From Diplodia intermedia (taxonomy: Eukaryota; Ascomycota; Dothideomycetes; Botryosphaeriales; Botryosphaeriaceae): a stretch of 64,000 nucleotides of DNA. A program made the position numbers and the translations under genes. Numbering within the stretch: the stretch's first letter is position 1; every line of letters begins with the position of its first letter. The stretch lies in assembly GCA_021495925.1 (NCBI GenBank), contig JAKEKT010000022.1, positions 310,001 to 374,000 on the forward strand, written 5' to 3'. The notes below the pieces were generated by a model, which had not been told where the DNA came from, searched no databases, and saw nothing but the letters and a program-made list of their open reading frames with translations. Of the stretch, positions 33,839 to 44,255 are shown one piece after another.

Positions 33839-35033
33839 TCTATCCAGATTACAGCTTGTTCTGCTTAATACCTTGTCAAAAACAGTGCGAGCATTGTCAC
33901 TGGGGTCCTTGCCCAGAGACTTTCATGTCTTTCATTTCCAATTCGCTGGTCGCTATATGTACGAGCATCCCTGCATGAGCACCCCGGACAGGCATTAGCC
34001 TACATCCTCTAGCGCCTTGTATATACTTTGGCATGGAAGATGTGGGAATTTCCTGTCCGCCCTAATGGCATCAGCACGGCGTTTGAATCGGGAAAGGTTG
34101 GGTTATTACAGGATTGTGGAGGGGAATTGTATATGCCGAGGCAGGGATACAAGCATTGGGTTTACGGCGTTTTGACTTTTTGAGTGGCGCCGTATTGTGG
34201 CCTTTGTTGGTACAATCGATGGAAATTTTTGGGCTAGCCTTGGGCGGCGGGTAGGACAAGGGGAAAAATATGACAAGGCTTGGAAGCAGAGGGGTCAACG
34301 GCTTTGCAAGCAGCCGACAGCAAGAACGTGTGCATTTTTTGTTGCATCTACGAACTCTTTCTCATCACGTCAATGTCGGGTGGGCTCTCCACCGCCTGGA
34401 ACAGTGTTCGGAAGCCATAGTGATGCTGTCCTATGATCTCCCAAGATCTGTCTCCGCACCCTGCCGTGCATCGATCGATCTAAAGAGGTAACCGGAGCGC
34501 AGAAGCGAGGCTAGGGACACTAGCACGAGCCACAGATAAATGCGTTAGGATTTCATCCGTGCACGAGACAGTTGAGGGGGACCGGTGGTTTGAGATACAC
34601 TGGAGTCCGCGATGGCTCAGGTACCGACGCAGCGCCAAGGCGAAGACAGCTTTTCACGCTTGGCTTGTTTGAGGCATACGGAGGCGAGAAGAAGGTTTCG
34701 CGACCCACTACTTTCTGGCGTGTTTCGTACTCGACTAGCTCCTAAAAATAGAGCTGCTCTTTGCTAGTAGCAAATACATAATGTACCACGTAGACACCGG
34801 CGCTGTGCACTTCATTGACGGATGTGGCGTTGGGGCTGAATTTAACTTTTATTCTTAACAACCCGGCATTATGCCTTCCTTGCTTTAGCGCTGGCGGGCC
34901 TGGGGGGTGCTGAGATGGCTGGATTTGAGATTCTGGTTTTGCCTCTCTTATTTAAAGGATGAGCAGGTGGCTGTAACTTAGTAGCAGACTCATCGGTTGT
35001 CGGGCTGCTAAGGTGTTGGCCCCGAGGTGTTGT

Positions 35034-35135
35034 CCCCGCGGCGGGTTGCCGGAACATTGAGCCCGCCCACATCTGCCTCGAAGAGGCATTGGACTTTGGA
35101 GTTGTGTCGGTAGTGAGACTTGATCCTTGGGCATG
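35034..35135 (-). repeat. single-arm copy of the palindromic repeat family
   Basis: On the plus strand it begins CCCCGCGGCGGGTTGCCGGA, continues CATTGAGCCCGCCC and ATCTGCCTCGAAGAGGCA, and ends GGTAGTGAGACTTGATCCTT. This is the same order as the left arm of the 29.9-kb element. The pairing GGCGGG...CCCGCC replaces GGTGGG...CCCACC, so the stem is kept although the bases differ. No convincing right arm follows. Confidence 0.5.
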
Positions 35136-35679
35136 TTTGTACGGGCGTGCGGGTCTAAAATTCGCGTCTGCATCTGTACGTTCACTTGAGTTGTTCATGT
35201 AGGAAGAGTTGTTGCTTGCTTGTGCAAGCTGAGCAGTCGGGAACCACCAGGTATCGCCAGTAAGCGGTTCTTATAATAGTTGTAGTGACTGACATTTGGT
35301 GACACCCTTCTGGCCCTTTGGCTTGCTTGAGCACCACTGTAGTTGAAAATCAAGCTGAACACAGGCAAACTTCCAGTGGATTGCAGGCAAATAAGCCAGC
35401 AATCAGCATCCAGGTCTATAAAGGACCAGTAGATAGCATGAATACAATCTCTATGCGATCATTTCAACAACTGTTGATTCCAAGGCTGAGATCGGAGGGT
35501 TGGAGATGGCTATTCACTCGGGGGCAATCTTGATCTGGATGTCTTTGACCTGAAGAAAGAGTCCTGGGTGACTACGCTGCGTTGAGTAGGTATGTGTCCT
35601 GAGGACGGGCTGCGCAACCACTGAAGAAAGGGATAGCTCTTAACAGATGTATCGGAAGCTAGTCCGGCGACATGGCCGA

Positions 35680-35859
35680 CTAACCTTCCTCACCATCTTC
35701 CGACAAAATCACCATCATGGCGAGTTTGTCGAGCAAATTCTTCGGGTGAGCGTCGAACTGATCAGTCCAGACATCGTCGAAGTCGCGGTGCTCGGATTTC
35801 AGAATGGACAGATGTAGTTTCATCATTCCGGGAATGGTCAAAAGAGTGGAACCACCAGC
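35680..35859 (-). pseudogene. possible terminal exon or gene remnant
   Basis: After a plausible acceptor CCTAG (35863-35860), 59 codons are open to a TAG at 35682-35680. They look protein-like, for example TIPGMMKLHLSILKSEHRDF and DQFDAHPKNLLDKLAMM. I could not build a convincing upstream exon; the minus-strand sequence to 36171 is open in another frame but not protein-like. It could be the last exon of a lineage-specific gene, a remnant, or chance. Confidence 0.25.
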
Positions 35860-36218
35860 CTAGGTCGTAATCATAATGAAGGCTGCAACAAATAGCCACA
35901 GTCGCGGGAACTCAGGTGGGGTCAGCGGCACTGGGGAGCTCAGCCGGGTTAGTGGTGACAAACCTGGGCGGAGCAGCACACGCCCTGAGGCCAGTGTGCG
36001 CCGTTGTGATGGGCGCGCGGTAGAGCGGTGATTCGTGGCTTGCTGAGACCAGCTCCGATGTGTGGACCAACAAGGGGTAGTCCACAAGCATTTTAGGCAG
36101 GCGTCATCGGTCATGGTGGGTGCGCGAGAGAGCGAGTGATCGGGCAAGCACAACCGCCTCAAGGAAAGCACTGATGCAACGATTGCACCTTGCGGACTGA
36201 AGATTCACTCACGTTTCC

Positions 36219-37129
36219 CTACACTTTCAAAGCAATCTCCACCAACCCCGCTGTCCTCGCCACCACAATCCCCAGCAGCATCAGCAACGCACCCAACACC
36301 ACCGCGCCCCACTCTCCTATCACCATTCGCCTTAGTCTCGCCCTCGCGTTCCCCAGCAGCAGAACCTCACCACCGGCCCTGCGCGCAGACTTCATACCGG
36401 GACAGCCGTCCAGGCTGTAGCTATTGTTCTGGCGCTGATAGCCTTGGATGGCGCCGTCCTTGGCGAGCATCTTGGCCGCCCAGTTGGACATGGTGTCGCG
36501 GTCTTCCCAGTACTTGGCCGCGGCGTCAGACTCCAGGTCGGCGTCGGAATCGGCTTGCTTTTGCGTAGGGGTGAGGTTGGAAGAGGCAGCCGTCTTGGGA
36601 AAGAGGATCGGGACGCCATAACCGCAGGAGGTTTGAACCTGGGATACTTTGCGGTGAGTGGTGGGAGAGGCTTGGGGGAGCGCAAGCCAGCGATGTTTAA
36701 AGCGGTCAGAAGGACAGTAGAAGGGAAGCTTACCTTGAAGATGTCAAGGATTATGACGGCTCTACACGCCTTGAGGCCCCCTTTGATTCCAGTCTTAGCC
36801 ACCCACCCGTCGAATTGAGGGCTGTCCCTCTCGACGACGCGGCCGGTGCAAAAGAGTCGCATGATGCGTGGCGAAGCGCCGAAGCTACAAGCCATGAGGG
36901 TGACACGACCATTCTCATAAATATGCGAGATGGTCTCAGCGCCGGAGCCTGTGGCGTCAAGATAAGCGACCTGGTTCTGGTTGATTACGGCGAGGGAGTG
37001 AGACGGGTCGCCTTTTGGAGAAACATTGATGTGCGCCCCCGCGATTGGAGCGCTGGCGACGAAGAACAGCGGCTGTGCCAGAAGCCATTCGGCCAGATCG
37101 CTGGAGAGGGAGGGGTAAAACTTGGGCAT
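36219..37129 (-). CDS. pyridoxamine-5'-phosphate-oxidase-fold protein with C-terminal membrane segment
   Basis: Two exons (37129-36734, 36638-36219) give 271 residues. The N-terminal half has the PNPOx-like split-barrel signature of the fungal group that includes yeast YLR456W and YPR172W: AQPLFFVASAP, INVSPKG, YLDATGSGAETISHIYENGR, MACSFGASPRIMRLFCTGRV, then VQTSCGYGVPIL right after the intron. The fold suggests flavin or a similar cofactor, but the reaction is unknown. Residues near 240-262 (WGAVVLGALLMLLGIVVA) form a strong membrane helix close to the C-terminus, so the protein is probably tail-anchored with its domain in the cytosol. An in-frame ATG further upstream (37273) would add a leader absent from relatives I recall, so MPKFYPS was taken as start. 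Confidence 0.85.
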
Positions 37130-39463
37130 GTTTGATGTCAATATCAGGATTGACAGAAACGAGTATTGAAAGATAGATAGAGGTGAGTGTAAGATGCGAG
37201 GCTTGAGGGAGGGTGGACGAGGAACGAGGAATGCACAGTCAGGCAACGACGTCTGCTTGAATCCAGTTGCCAAAACACCGCCGAGTCAGACGGCAAACAG
37301 AGGTGTCCAGGTCTTCCACTATGATGACTGTGCAAGGCAGAGGGTGGTGCCAAGGAAGAAGTGAAGTGGAGGTGACAACGGCTTGGCTGTGAGTGGACGG
37401 CTTGGCGTAGCGCTGATGCGATGCGGGGAGCGAGGGACTGCACGTGACTGCAAGGCAAAGTCCGCACGTAAAGTCCGGGGCCGGCACCCCGTCAGCCCTG
37501 TGGACCGATGTCGGAGAATCTTTCTGGCCCCAATCAACCACCATCGGCTTTGACGTCTGCCGAGCTTGCCTGCAGCCATGTGAGAGCCCCATGGTCGTGG
37601 AGAGCAACACGGAAGCGCAAGGCGGATGTTGCGTTGCGTTGTCCATTGCAACGGCGGCAGGAGTGGGCCAGTGCTTGGGTTGATAAGGTGATGACCAGCA
37701 GGCCAGCCCGGTCCATTTGCTCCAAGCACGCATTCTCGAGATTCCCATCACAGCGGGTGACAAAAACGGCCCTCTAAGCTCCATCGACGACGTTACTAGC
37801 CAGTAGAATCCAATATGCGGACGACGATGCGACGTGTAAAAACGCACAAATGCATCCAGATCTTGGATTCAACTACCCACGTACTACCGGTGGGTAGGAG
37901 GGCCAATTCTATTGTCACCCGCTGTGCCATCTTGCTGCCGTGGCGGGTGCATAGGGTTGGCTTTGGCACACCTCTGCCGTCGCTATCCGAGGAGAACAAG
38001 TAGGTGGCCGAAGTAGCGCCTGCAATGGAGGGCTGCTCTCGCGCGCTCACGTCGTACCATCACGCATTGTTGTTTTGCTTCTGCATGAGGCAACCACGCA
38101 CAGTCTGCCTTCGAACGATCATACCCGGGCTGACGGCACGGTGGAGCCCATCGCTCACGTAACACCTAACGTCATCGTTATGGCAGCCATCCATACACGT
38201 AGTCCATGTGCGCAAGGGGGCGGTGTGGCTCTCCCGCTGGAGCTGTCTGACAACGGCGACTTGGGCTCGACCTCGACCGCAGGACCCCCGGCCGGATGCA
38301 GGCGGCGTTCCGCAGCAAAAGCTAGAGTGTGCCCGTGGCTTTGCGAAATCCATTGGGAACGAGCTAATCGGTCCACGTGGGTGCGTTTGATCCGGATGAC
38401 AGGGCTTGGGGCTCAAGCCAAATCTCCTGCCGGCCGGAAGGTTTCTCGGTACCACGGGAGATATATCTAGGCACGTGTTCCGAGACACGCGGCACACTGA
38501 TAAGGTGCGGGCGGCTGGGCGCTGAGGTTGCTTCTGCGTCAAAAGCAAGCCGGGTCGGATGCGAGGCGAAACGAAACGAGGGTTGAAGCTGTCTGGCCGT
38601 GCTCAGCCCTGTTGAAACGGCGGCAGACGCTGCGCTGCGGCCGCACCAATCGCCAGGCGGGCCTGGCATGGCTGCCGATTGGAGCAAAACCGCTGGTATT
38701 GCACCTCCATGTCCACCTAGGCCATGCACTACTGTGTACGCCGCCCTGGCTGGCCTGCGGATGCGGATGCTGCTCTCCACGCCCGCATCGAGCCAGGCCA
38801 CGCGCATATTGCGGGCCGGTGATGACGATTATCGTGGATTGCCTACAGAGCGATCGGCAAGGCATGGGGCCCTTGCGCCCGCGCCCACAACGTGCGGTAC
38901 GCTGCATGATTGATTGGAGGCCTGTCGCGATGCAGCCGCAACCGCCGCCTCTGCGGGTCCGTTGAGCAATCCAAGGCCTGCAAGGCGAAGCTCAAGGCTC
39001 AAGGCCCAGCGAGCGCGTCCGCTGGCGGCGAGGCAGGCGCAGAGAATGTGCTCCGGAACTTAACAGCAGCCTAACGGCGTGCGCCCCTGATCGTCAAGGC
39101 GCCGATTGCCCGAGCTGGTTGATGTTAATGTGTGGTTGGGCTGTGCTGATCTCGCGGGCTCACAGCGTCAACTTAGCGACGCCAACCGCTGCTCTCTAAC
39201 AAATCGCCAACCTCGCCCCGGCAAGCCCCAGCACGCCCGCACCGCCAGCGCCGCAGCCCAAGCTACGTGACCCCCCCAGACTCGTAGGCTCCGCGCCCGC
39301 CTGCCCGCATCCCGGCCTGTGCGCTCACGCCTGCTGCATCCAGGCGCTCCTTGCGCCGGCCCAGTTCTTTTGGGCGGTGCTATCATAGTCCCCATCGTCA
39401 CGGCGGCCGCCCACCCCAAGCACCAACGCCCCAGAGCCGGCCAGCCTGACCAATGTACGCTCC
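37130..39463. other. 2.3-kb divergent intergenic region
   Basis: It contains the palindromic repeat at 37749-37926 and otherwise only GC-rich sequence with uninformative frames. An ATG at 39453, out of frame with kcs1, may start a very short upstream frame. Confidence 0.5.
37749..37926. repeat. palindromic repeat element, 178 bp, best-matched arms
   Basis: The left end CACAGCGGGTGACAA and the right end TTGTCACCCGCTGTG are perfect 15-base inverted repeats. The next blocks also pair: CGGCCCTC on the left with GAGGGCC on the right. Near the centre, AGTAGAATCCAATATGCGGA on the left mirrors CATCCAGATCTTGGATTCAA and CTACCC on the right. The middle is about 30 bp. No ORF is present. This copy best defines the ends of the family. 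Confidence 0.7.
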
Positions 39464-42400
39464 ATGTCATCCGCGCCTTCTGCTCCGGATAATACCTCGC
39501 CTTCCACCCCGGTGAGGTCCAACAGGATCTCCCAGGATTGTCGCAATGCCTCGTCGCCGCCCTCGCCCGACAACGCTTCGAAGGTGACACCAAAGACGCT
39601 TTCGCAAACCGGCCGCTCCAGGACCGCACCGCTCTCTCTTGAATCGCTTTATCCTGCCGCTGGGCCTCAACTGTCAGAACGAGACAGCATCTTCGCGACC
39701 CACTACATTCCGAGCGACAGTCCTGCAGAGTCGCCCCGTTTGCAGCCGCGACCCGACTCCTCCTCCAGTCCCGCCGACTCGCAGGACCTGGATCAACCGT
39801 CCGCCATGGCCGAGATATCACCCATCCGAAAGCTGGTCGACCCGCCGCTGCTGCGTCAGGCCCACCACCACCACCACAACCTCTTATCCGCTGCCAATGC
39901 CTCGTCGCCACTGGAACATTCTACCTTTGCTGATGACTATCACAACTTCATGCACAGGAACAGCGCTACCCCGCATAATGACAGCCCACAGCAGCATCTC
40001 AAGGGACATTTCATAACGCAAATTCTGGGTGGCGGCAGGACCGAATCTCCACCAAAACAAGATAGCACTCCCGCCACCGCTACCGCTGCTGCTGACTCCC
40101 CCCACCAACGCACCAGTACTCCTCGCGACACTCCACCCACACCGGACACATTTGATACAGACGAGAGAGTACGCTATCGGTCGTGGCGGGAAGGCAAGCC
40201 GACATTAAGCATGTCGGCGCACCAGAATGTGAAGGACACGGCCAACACGCGCGTCGATAAGAAGATCGAAGCCACCCTTCCCAAGGCAGAGCCAAGCACA
40301 ATCGCTGCACGCAGTCGTAAGGCCAGTCATTACCTTGGTCTGTTCAAGGAAAACGAAGCGGCGCAGGAGCAAAAGAAACGGGACGAGCGAGCAAAGGACC
40401 GTTTGGCGGAAGCCACGCCTCAGGACAGCCGAGACCCTACAGCAACTGAATCAGAGCTGAGAATACCGGCGGCCGAGAAGACAAGCGATACTGTCGGCAC
40501 ACCCATCCGTGAAGATCGGCGCCCAGACCCAACAACCTCGCCAAGGAAATCACAACTGCCGCTGGAGCCGATCGGTAGCCCTAGTCGTACAAGAGCTGGG
40601 CAAGAAGACGAAAGTATCACGATAAGGCCCCATGGAATCCCAATAAGCCTACTGGAGGAAATCAGGAACTTCCACAATCTCACTCCCGGTGGCCAGCGAG
40701 AAACTCCGCTTTCCAACGCCTTGTCGACAGCTGAATCTCAGCGTGCAAGACCAACCTCAGATGTCCAAGGCAAAGAATCGAGCGACTACTTCGGAGACAC
40801 CAATGCTTCCCAGGAAGGCAAGGCTACCGCTTCTGACGAAGATGAGGAGTCGGAGAGGGAACACATCTCTTCGGCGCTGTATTTCCCGCATCGTCAACTT
40901 ACACCGACCAAGTCCACCCCTGAGCAGCTAAGCCCTGTGCGAGAAGAACCTCCGCTGCAGAGAATTGTAACAAGGCCTTCGGGTCGAGGCTTTCCTGCCG
41001 GTTGGAGAGACAAAGAGAGCACTCCGACTCCAGATGAAGTCCAGATATCCTTGCAGACACAGGACGAACAAAAATACCTGCATGGTGACCTCAAGGCTCA
41101 ACCGCGATCGCCGGAGGCAGACCATCCCAGTTTTGTGTCCGAGTCAGATGTCACGGCATCTGACCTCGGCTCTGAGTATGAGTCTTGTGACGAATCTGCT
41201 CAGTCCACTCAAGGTTACGACAGTGCAACCGAGGAACTGGGTACTACGCCTACCCAGGTTTCCTATAAGAAAGAGGTCACCTCGGCTCCGAAACCGCATC
41301 ATCACCATCACCATCGCCGTCACCAACCAACGGCTCCGCTTGGTGCTGTTGAGCTCAAGCCTTATGATCATCAAGTCGGTGGCCATTCTACGGTCTATCG
41401 CTTTTCGAGACGCGCCGTGTGCAAGCAGCTGAACAACCGTGAGAACGAATTCTACGAGACGGTTGAACGAAATCATCCCGAGCTGCTGGACTTCTTGCCG
41501 AGGTAAGACCACGCCCTTGTGCTACTCTTGGCCTCCAAGCTGAAATCTCAGCAAAGACGTTTCCGGCCGCTTCCCTGTTTTGCTTACGTCGATCTGTGGA
41601 TTTGCTAACCGTGCATGATAGGTACATCGGTGTCCTCAATGTGACCTACCGTAAGGTTCCCAAGAAGAGGAAGGCGACAAAGGGCACCAAAGACCTAGAA
41701 AATGGCGTCAAGCCCGAGATCGATCCTCAAGCCAAAGAGCAATCCGAGAAGACCTCCACCGGACTCGAGTCTCCGGCAAAACCTACCGGCAGCTCATCCG
41801 ACAACCAGCCAAGGCTCGTGAGCCATTCACAGCAAATGACACCAGCCATCCCACAAGTCATTTTCGAGAACAACATGCACATAATTCCAGACAATCTCTT
41901 CCGCCTTCCGCCACGAGCACCAGTTCCTAGACCGCACACGGGTGATGCTTCCTTACTCTCACAACAATATCGCCGGCACCAGAGCATGGACGCTACCGAT
42001 CGCGCAGGGAAACGCTCCGCTGGCACGAGTCCTACTCGACCTGAGTTGAAGCATCATCCCAGCTGGGGCGCCACGACCGTAAATCGGAGGCTCCGTGAGC
42101 AAGTACTTAAAGAGGTTTTTACCCCTCCGACTATACATCACCACTTCCGTCACGACCGTAGTCACCATAGCCTTCCTGGTAGGAAACGCGGTCTCGATCC
42201 GGACGCGGTTTCAGGTGGCAGCCCCCATGCTCGAAGGGGGAGTGCGGACGTCGCGACAAGACGCGAGTCCATGCTTGATGAAGGTGGTAGCCCACGAAAG
42301 CAAGTCCTGAGGTCCGAGGCTGAACGCCACTTCTTGAACCAACCTGGTTCTGGGGAGAGTAGATCATTGGAAAGATATCCTTCCCTGCCGCAATTAAATG

Positions 42401-43647
42401 GTCTTGATACTACAAAAGACGTCGTTGAAGAGGCTATTCCAGCTAAGCAACGACAACCGCGGCGCCGACACTCGGGTGGCGGTCTTCGTCGGAGACCGAA
42501 CGAGTTGGATGAAGGGGGCAGGGGCAACCTTGAGTACCACGAGGAGGATGGATATGGAGGGGATGGCGAAGAGGATGTCTTCGCCATGGATGAAGACAAG
42601 AAGTCAGCAGCCACGGAGCAGAAGTCTACGTATGCTAAGTCTGCACAACCTGACCAAATGAATGGCCATGCATTACCGAGCGGCGGTACTGGCACTGGCA
42701 CTGGCACTGGCACTGGCACTATGCTTCCAGCTCCGGTGACTAATCCCGTCATATCCCCCCTTCCCACAGTGGAAGATCCATCGAATCCCAAGGAACCAGT
42801 TCAGCCGGATGAACGTGTGCAGCACTTCATCCTCCTTGAGGACCTCACTGCGGGAATGTCTCGGCCCTGTGTGCTTGACCTGAAGATGGGAACACGGCAG
42901 TATGGAGTTGAGGCAAACGAGAAGAAGCAGCGTTCGCAGAGGCGCAAGTGTCAAATGACCACGTCGCGGGAGCTTGGCGTGCGCGTCTGCGGAATGCAAG
43001 TCTGGAACGTCAAGACCCAATCGTACGTCTTCGAGGACAAGTACTTCGGCCGCGACCTCAAGGCTGGCAAGGAGTTCCAGGATGCGCTCACACGCTTCTT
43101 TTTTGATGGGCATGGCTACACGAGTGCGACCAAGCACATTCCCGTCATTCTGGAGAAAATCTCAACGCTCGAGAGGATGATCCGTCGGCTTCCGGGATAC
43201 AGGTTTTACGCAAGCAGTCTGCTGATGCTGTACGATCGCGGCGACAGCTCAAAAGAAGGGCCATCGCCTCCAAGAAGCCGGCGCTCGTCGCAAGACAAGG
43301 ACACCAGGCCCACGTTGGAGCAAGAAAAGAAGGCAAGGACGGAGATCAAACTGAAGATCGTTGACTTCGCCAACTGTGTCACGGCCGAAGACGAGCTTCC
43401 CGCGGATTCTTCGTGTCCACCTTCGGATCCAGATGGGGTGGACAAGGGCTACCTACGCGGGCTGCGGACGCTACGCATGTACTTCCAGCGCATATGGCGC
43501 GACATGAATGAGGACAAAGGCTACGTTGAGCGAGGCGAGTGCGAGGGCCTGCGGCTCGGCGAGGGCGATCTCGGGCACGGCATGGTGCTCGCGGGATGGG
43601 AGGACGGTCCGATCGTGGACGAGGATTCAGGCAACGTCAGCGTGTAA
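39464..43647 (+). CDS. kcs1: inositol hexakisphosphate kinase (Kcs1/IP6K)
   Basis: Two exons (39464-41502, 41622-43647) give 1354 residues. The catalytic region is at the C-terminus: FILLEDLTAGMSRP, the IPK-family motif PCVLDLKMG (P-x3-D-x-K-x-G) near residue 1094, ASSLLMLYD (the SLL motif) near 1211, and KIVDFANC near 1260. A conserved block LKPYDHQVGGHSTVYRF precedes the intron, and FEDKYFGRDLKAGKEFQDAL lies between. The first 620 residues and the 690-1070 insert are disordered and Ser/Pro-rich. Kcs1 makes the pyrophosphate 5-IP7 from IP6, which controls phosphate sensing, vacuole form and stress response. In the insert a GGCACT repeat codes for Gly-Thr pairs (42684-42720), and a His run lies before the first conserved block. 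Confidence 0.95.
42684..42720 (+). repeat. GGCACT hexamer tandem repeat inside kcs1
   Basis: About six GGCACT-like units in frame code for alternating Gly-Thr in a disordered insert of the kinase. The unit is a multiple of three, so length change would not break the frame. Confidence 0.85.
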
Positions 43648-44255
43648 GATACAAGCTGGATTGGTGTTTCTTGGAGCAACGGTCTTTGATTGCGGTAAGG
43701 GTTTCTGAGTGCAAGGTGGGTACGGCATCATCGAGGGCGTTTGCGTTTTGACTTGTTCGTTCTGCATGCGTTTACGGCTTTTTAATCTTTTCTGTTTTCA
43801 TGCAAAAGCGCTTCGTTCGCTGGGACAGGGCATGGCGTTGAGCGGGGAGGCTGATTCAGGCAAGGCGGTACGCGAAGGAACGGAATGGAAATTGCTAACA
43901 CGACAGCTTCGATTCGTTGTATCATAGATTGCATCAATGAGAATAATTACGCCTGAAGCATGGATGCAGAGTGTCTGCAGGCGCTTTCCTGGGCCGGCCT
44001 AGCGTGGCCGGGGAGCCAGGGTACGCTGGGTTTGGTTCAGGGTGTCGGAGAAGGCAAGTACTAGGTTTAAGTGACGTGGGGCTCGTGCGTGCGGTGCGGT
44101 GCGCCCGCTCCGGATCCTCGATCATCCTGGCGGCCACCTTGCCCGCCCAGTTCCATCACACGTCCCGAGCTTGCTCCTCGCCGGCCCTCGAGCTCTCCGC
44201 AACCCCGACTGAAATGGAGCTTCCCAAATGCCGGCACTGCTCGACCTAGAAAGCC
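43648..44255. other. intergenic, kcs1 3' flank and ric1 promoter
   Basis: A 608-bp tandem spacer. The first 280 bp are AT-richer, as expected for a 3' UTR. No other feature is visible. Confidence 0.5.

Larger units (their letters stand above)
33839..36218. other. 2.4-kb convergent intergenic region
   Basis: It holds two 3' flanks, a single-arm repeat copy at 35034-35135, and one short protein-like frame at 35680-35859. Otherwise I see no gene. Confidence 0.5.

Noticed and set aside
34370..34420. Possible further repeat arm (GTCGGGTGGGCTCTCCACC)
   Set aside because: Shares only GGTGGGCTC with the family; the downstream part does not align.
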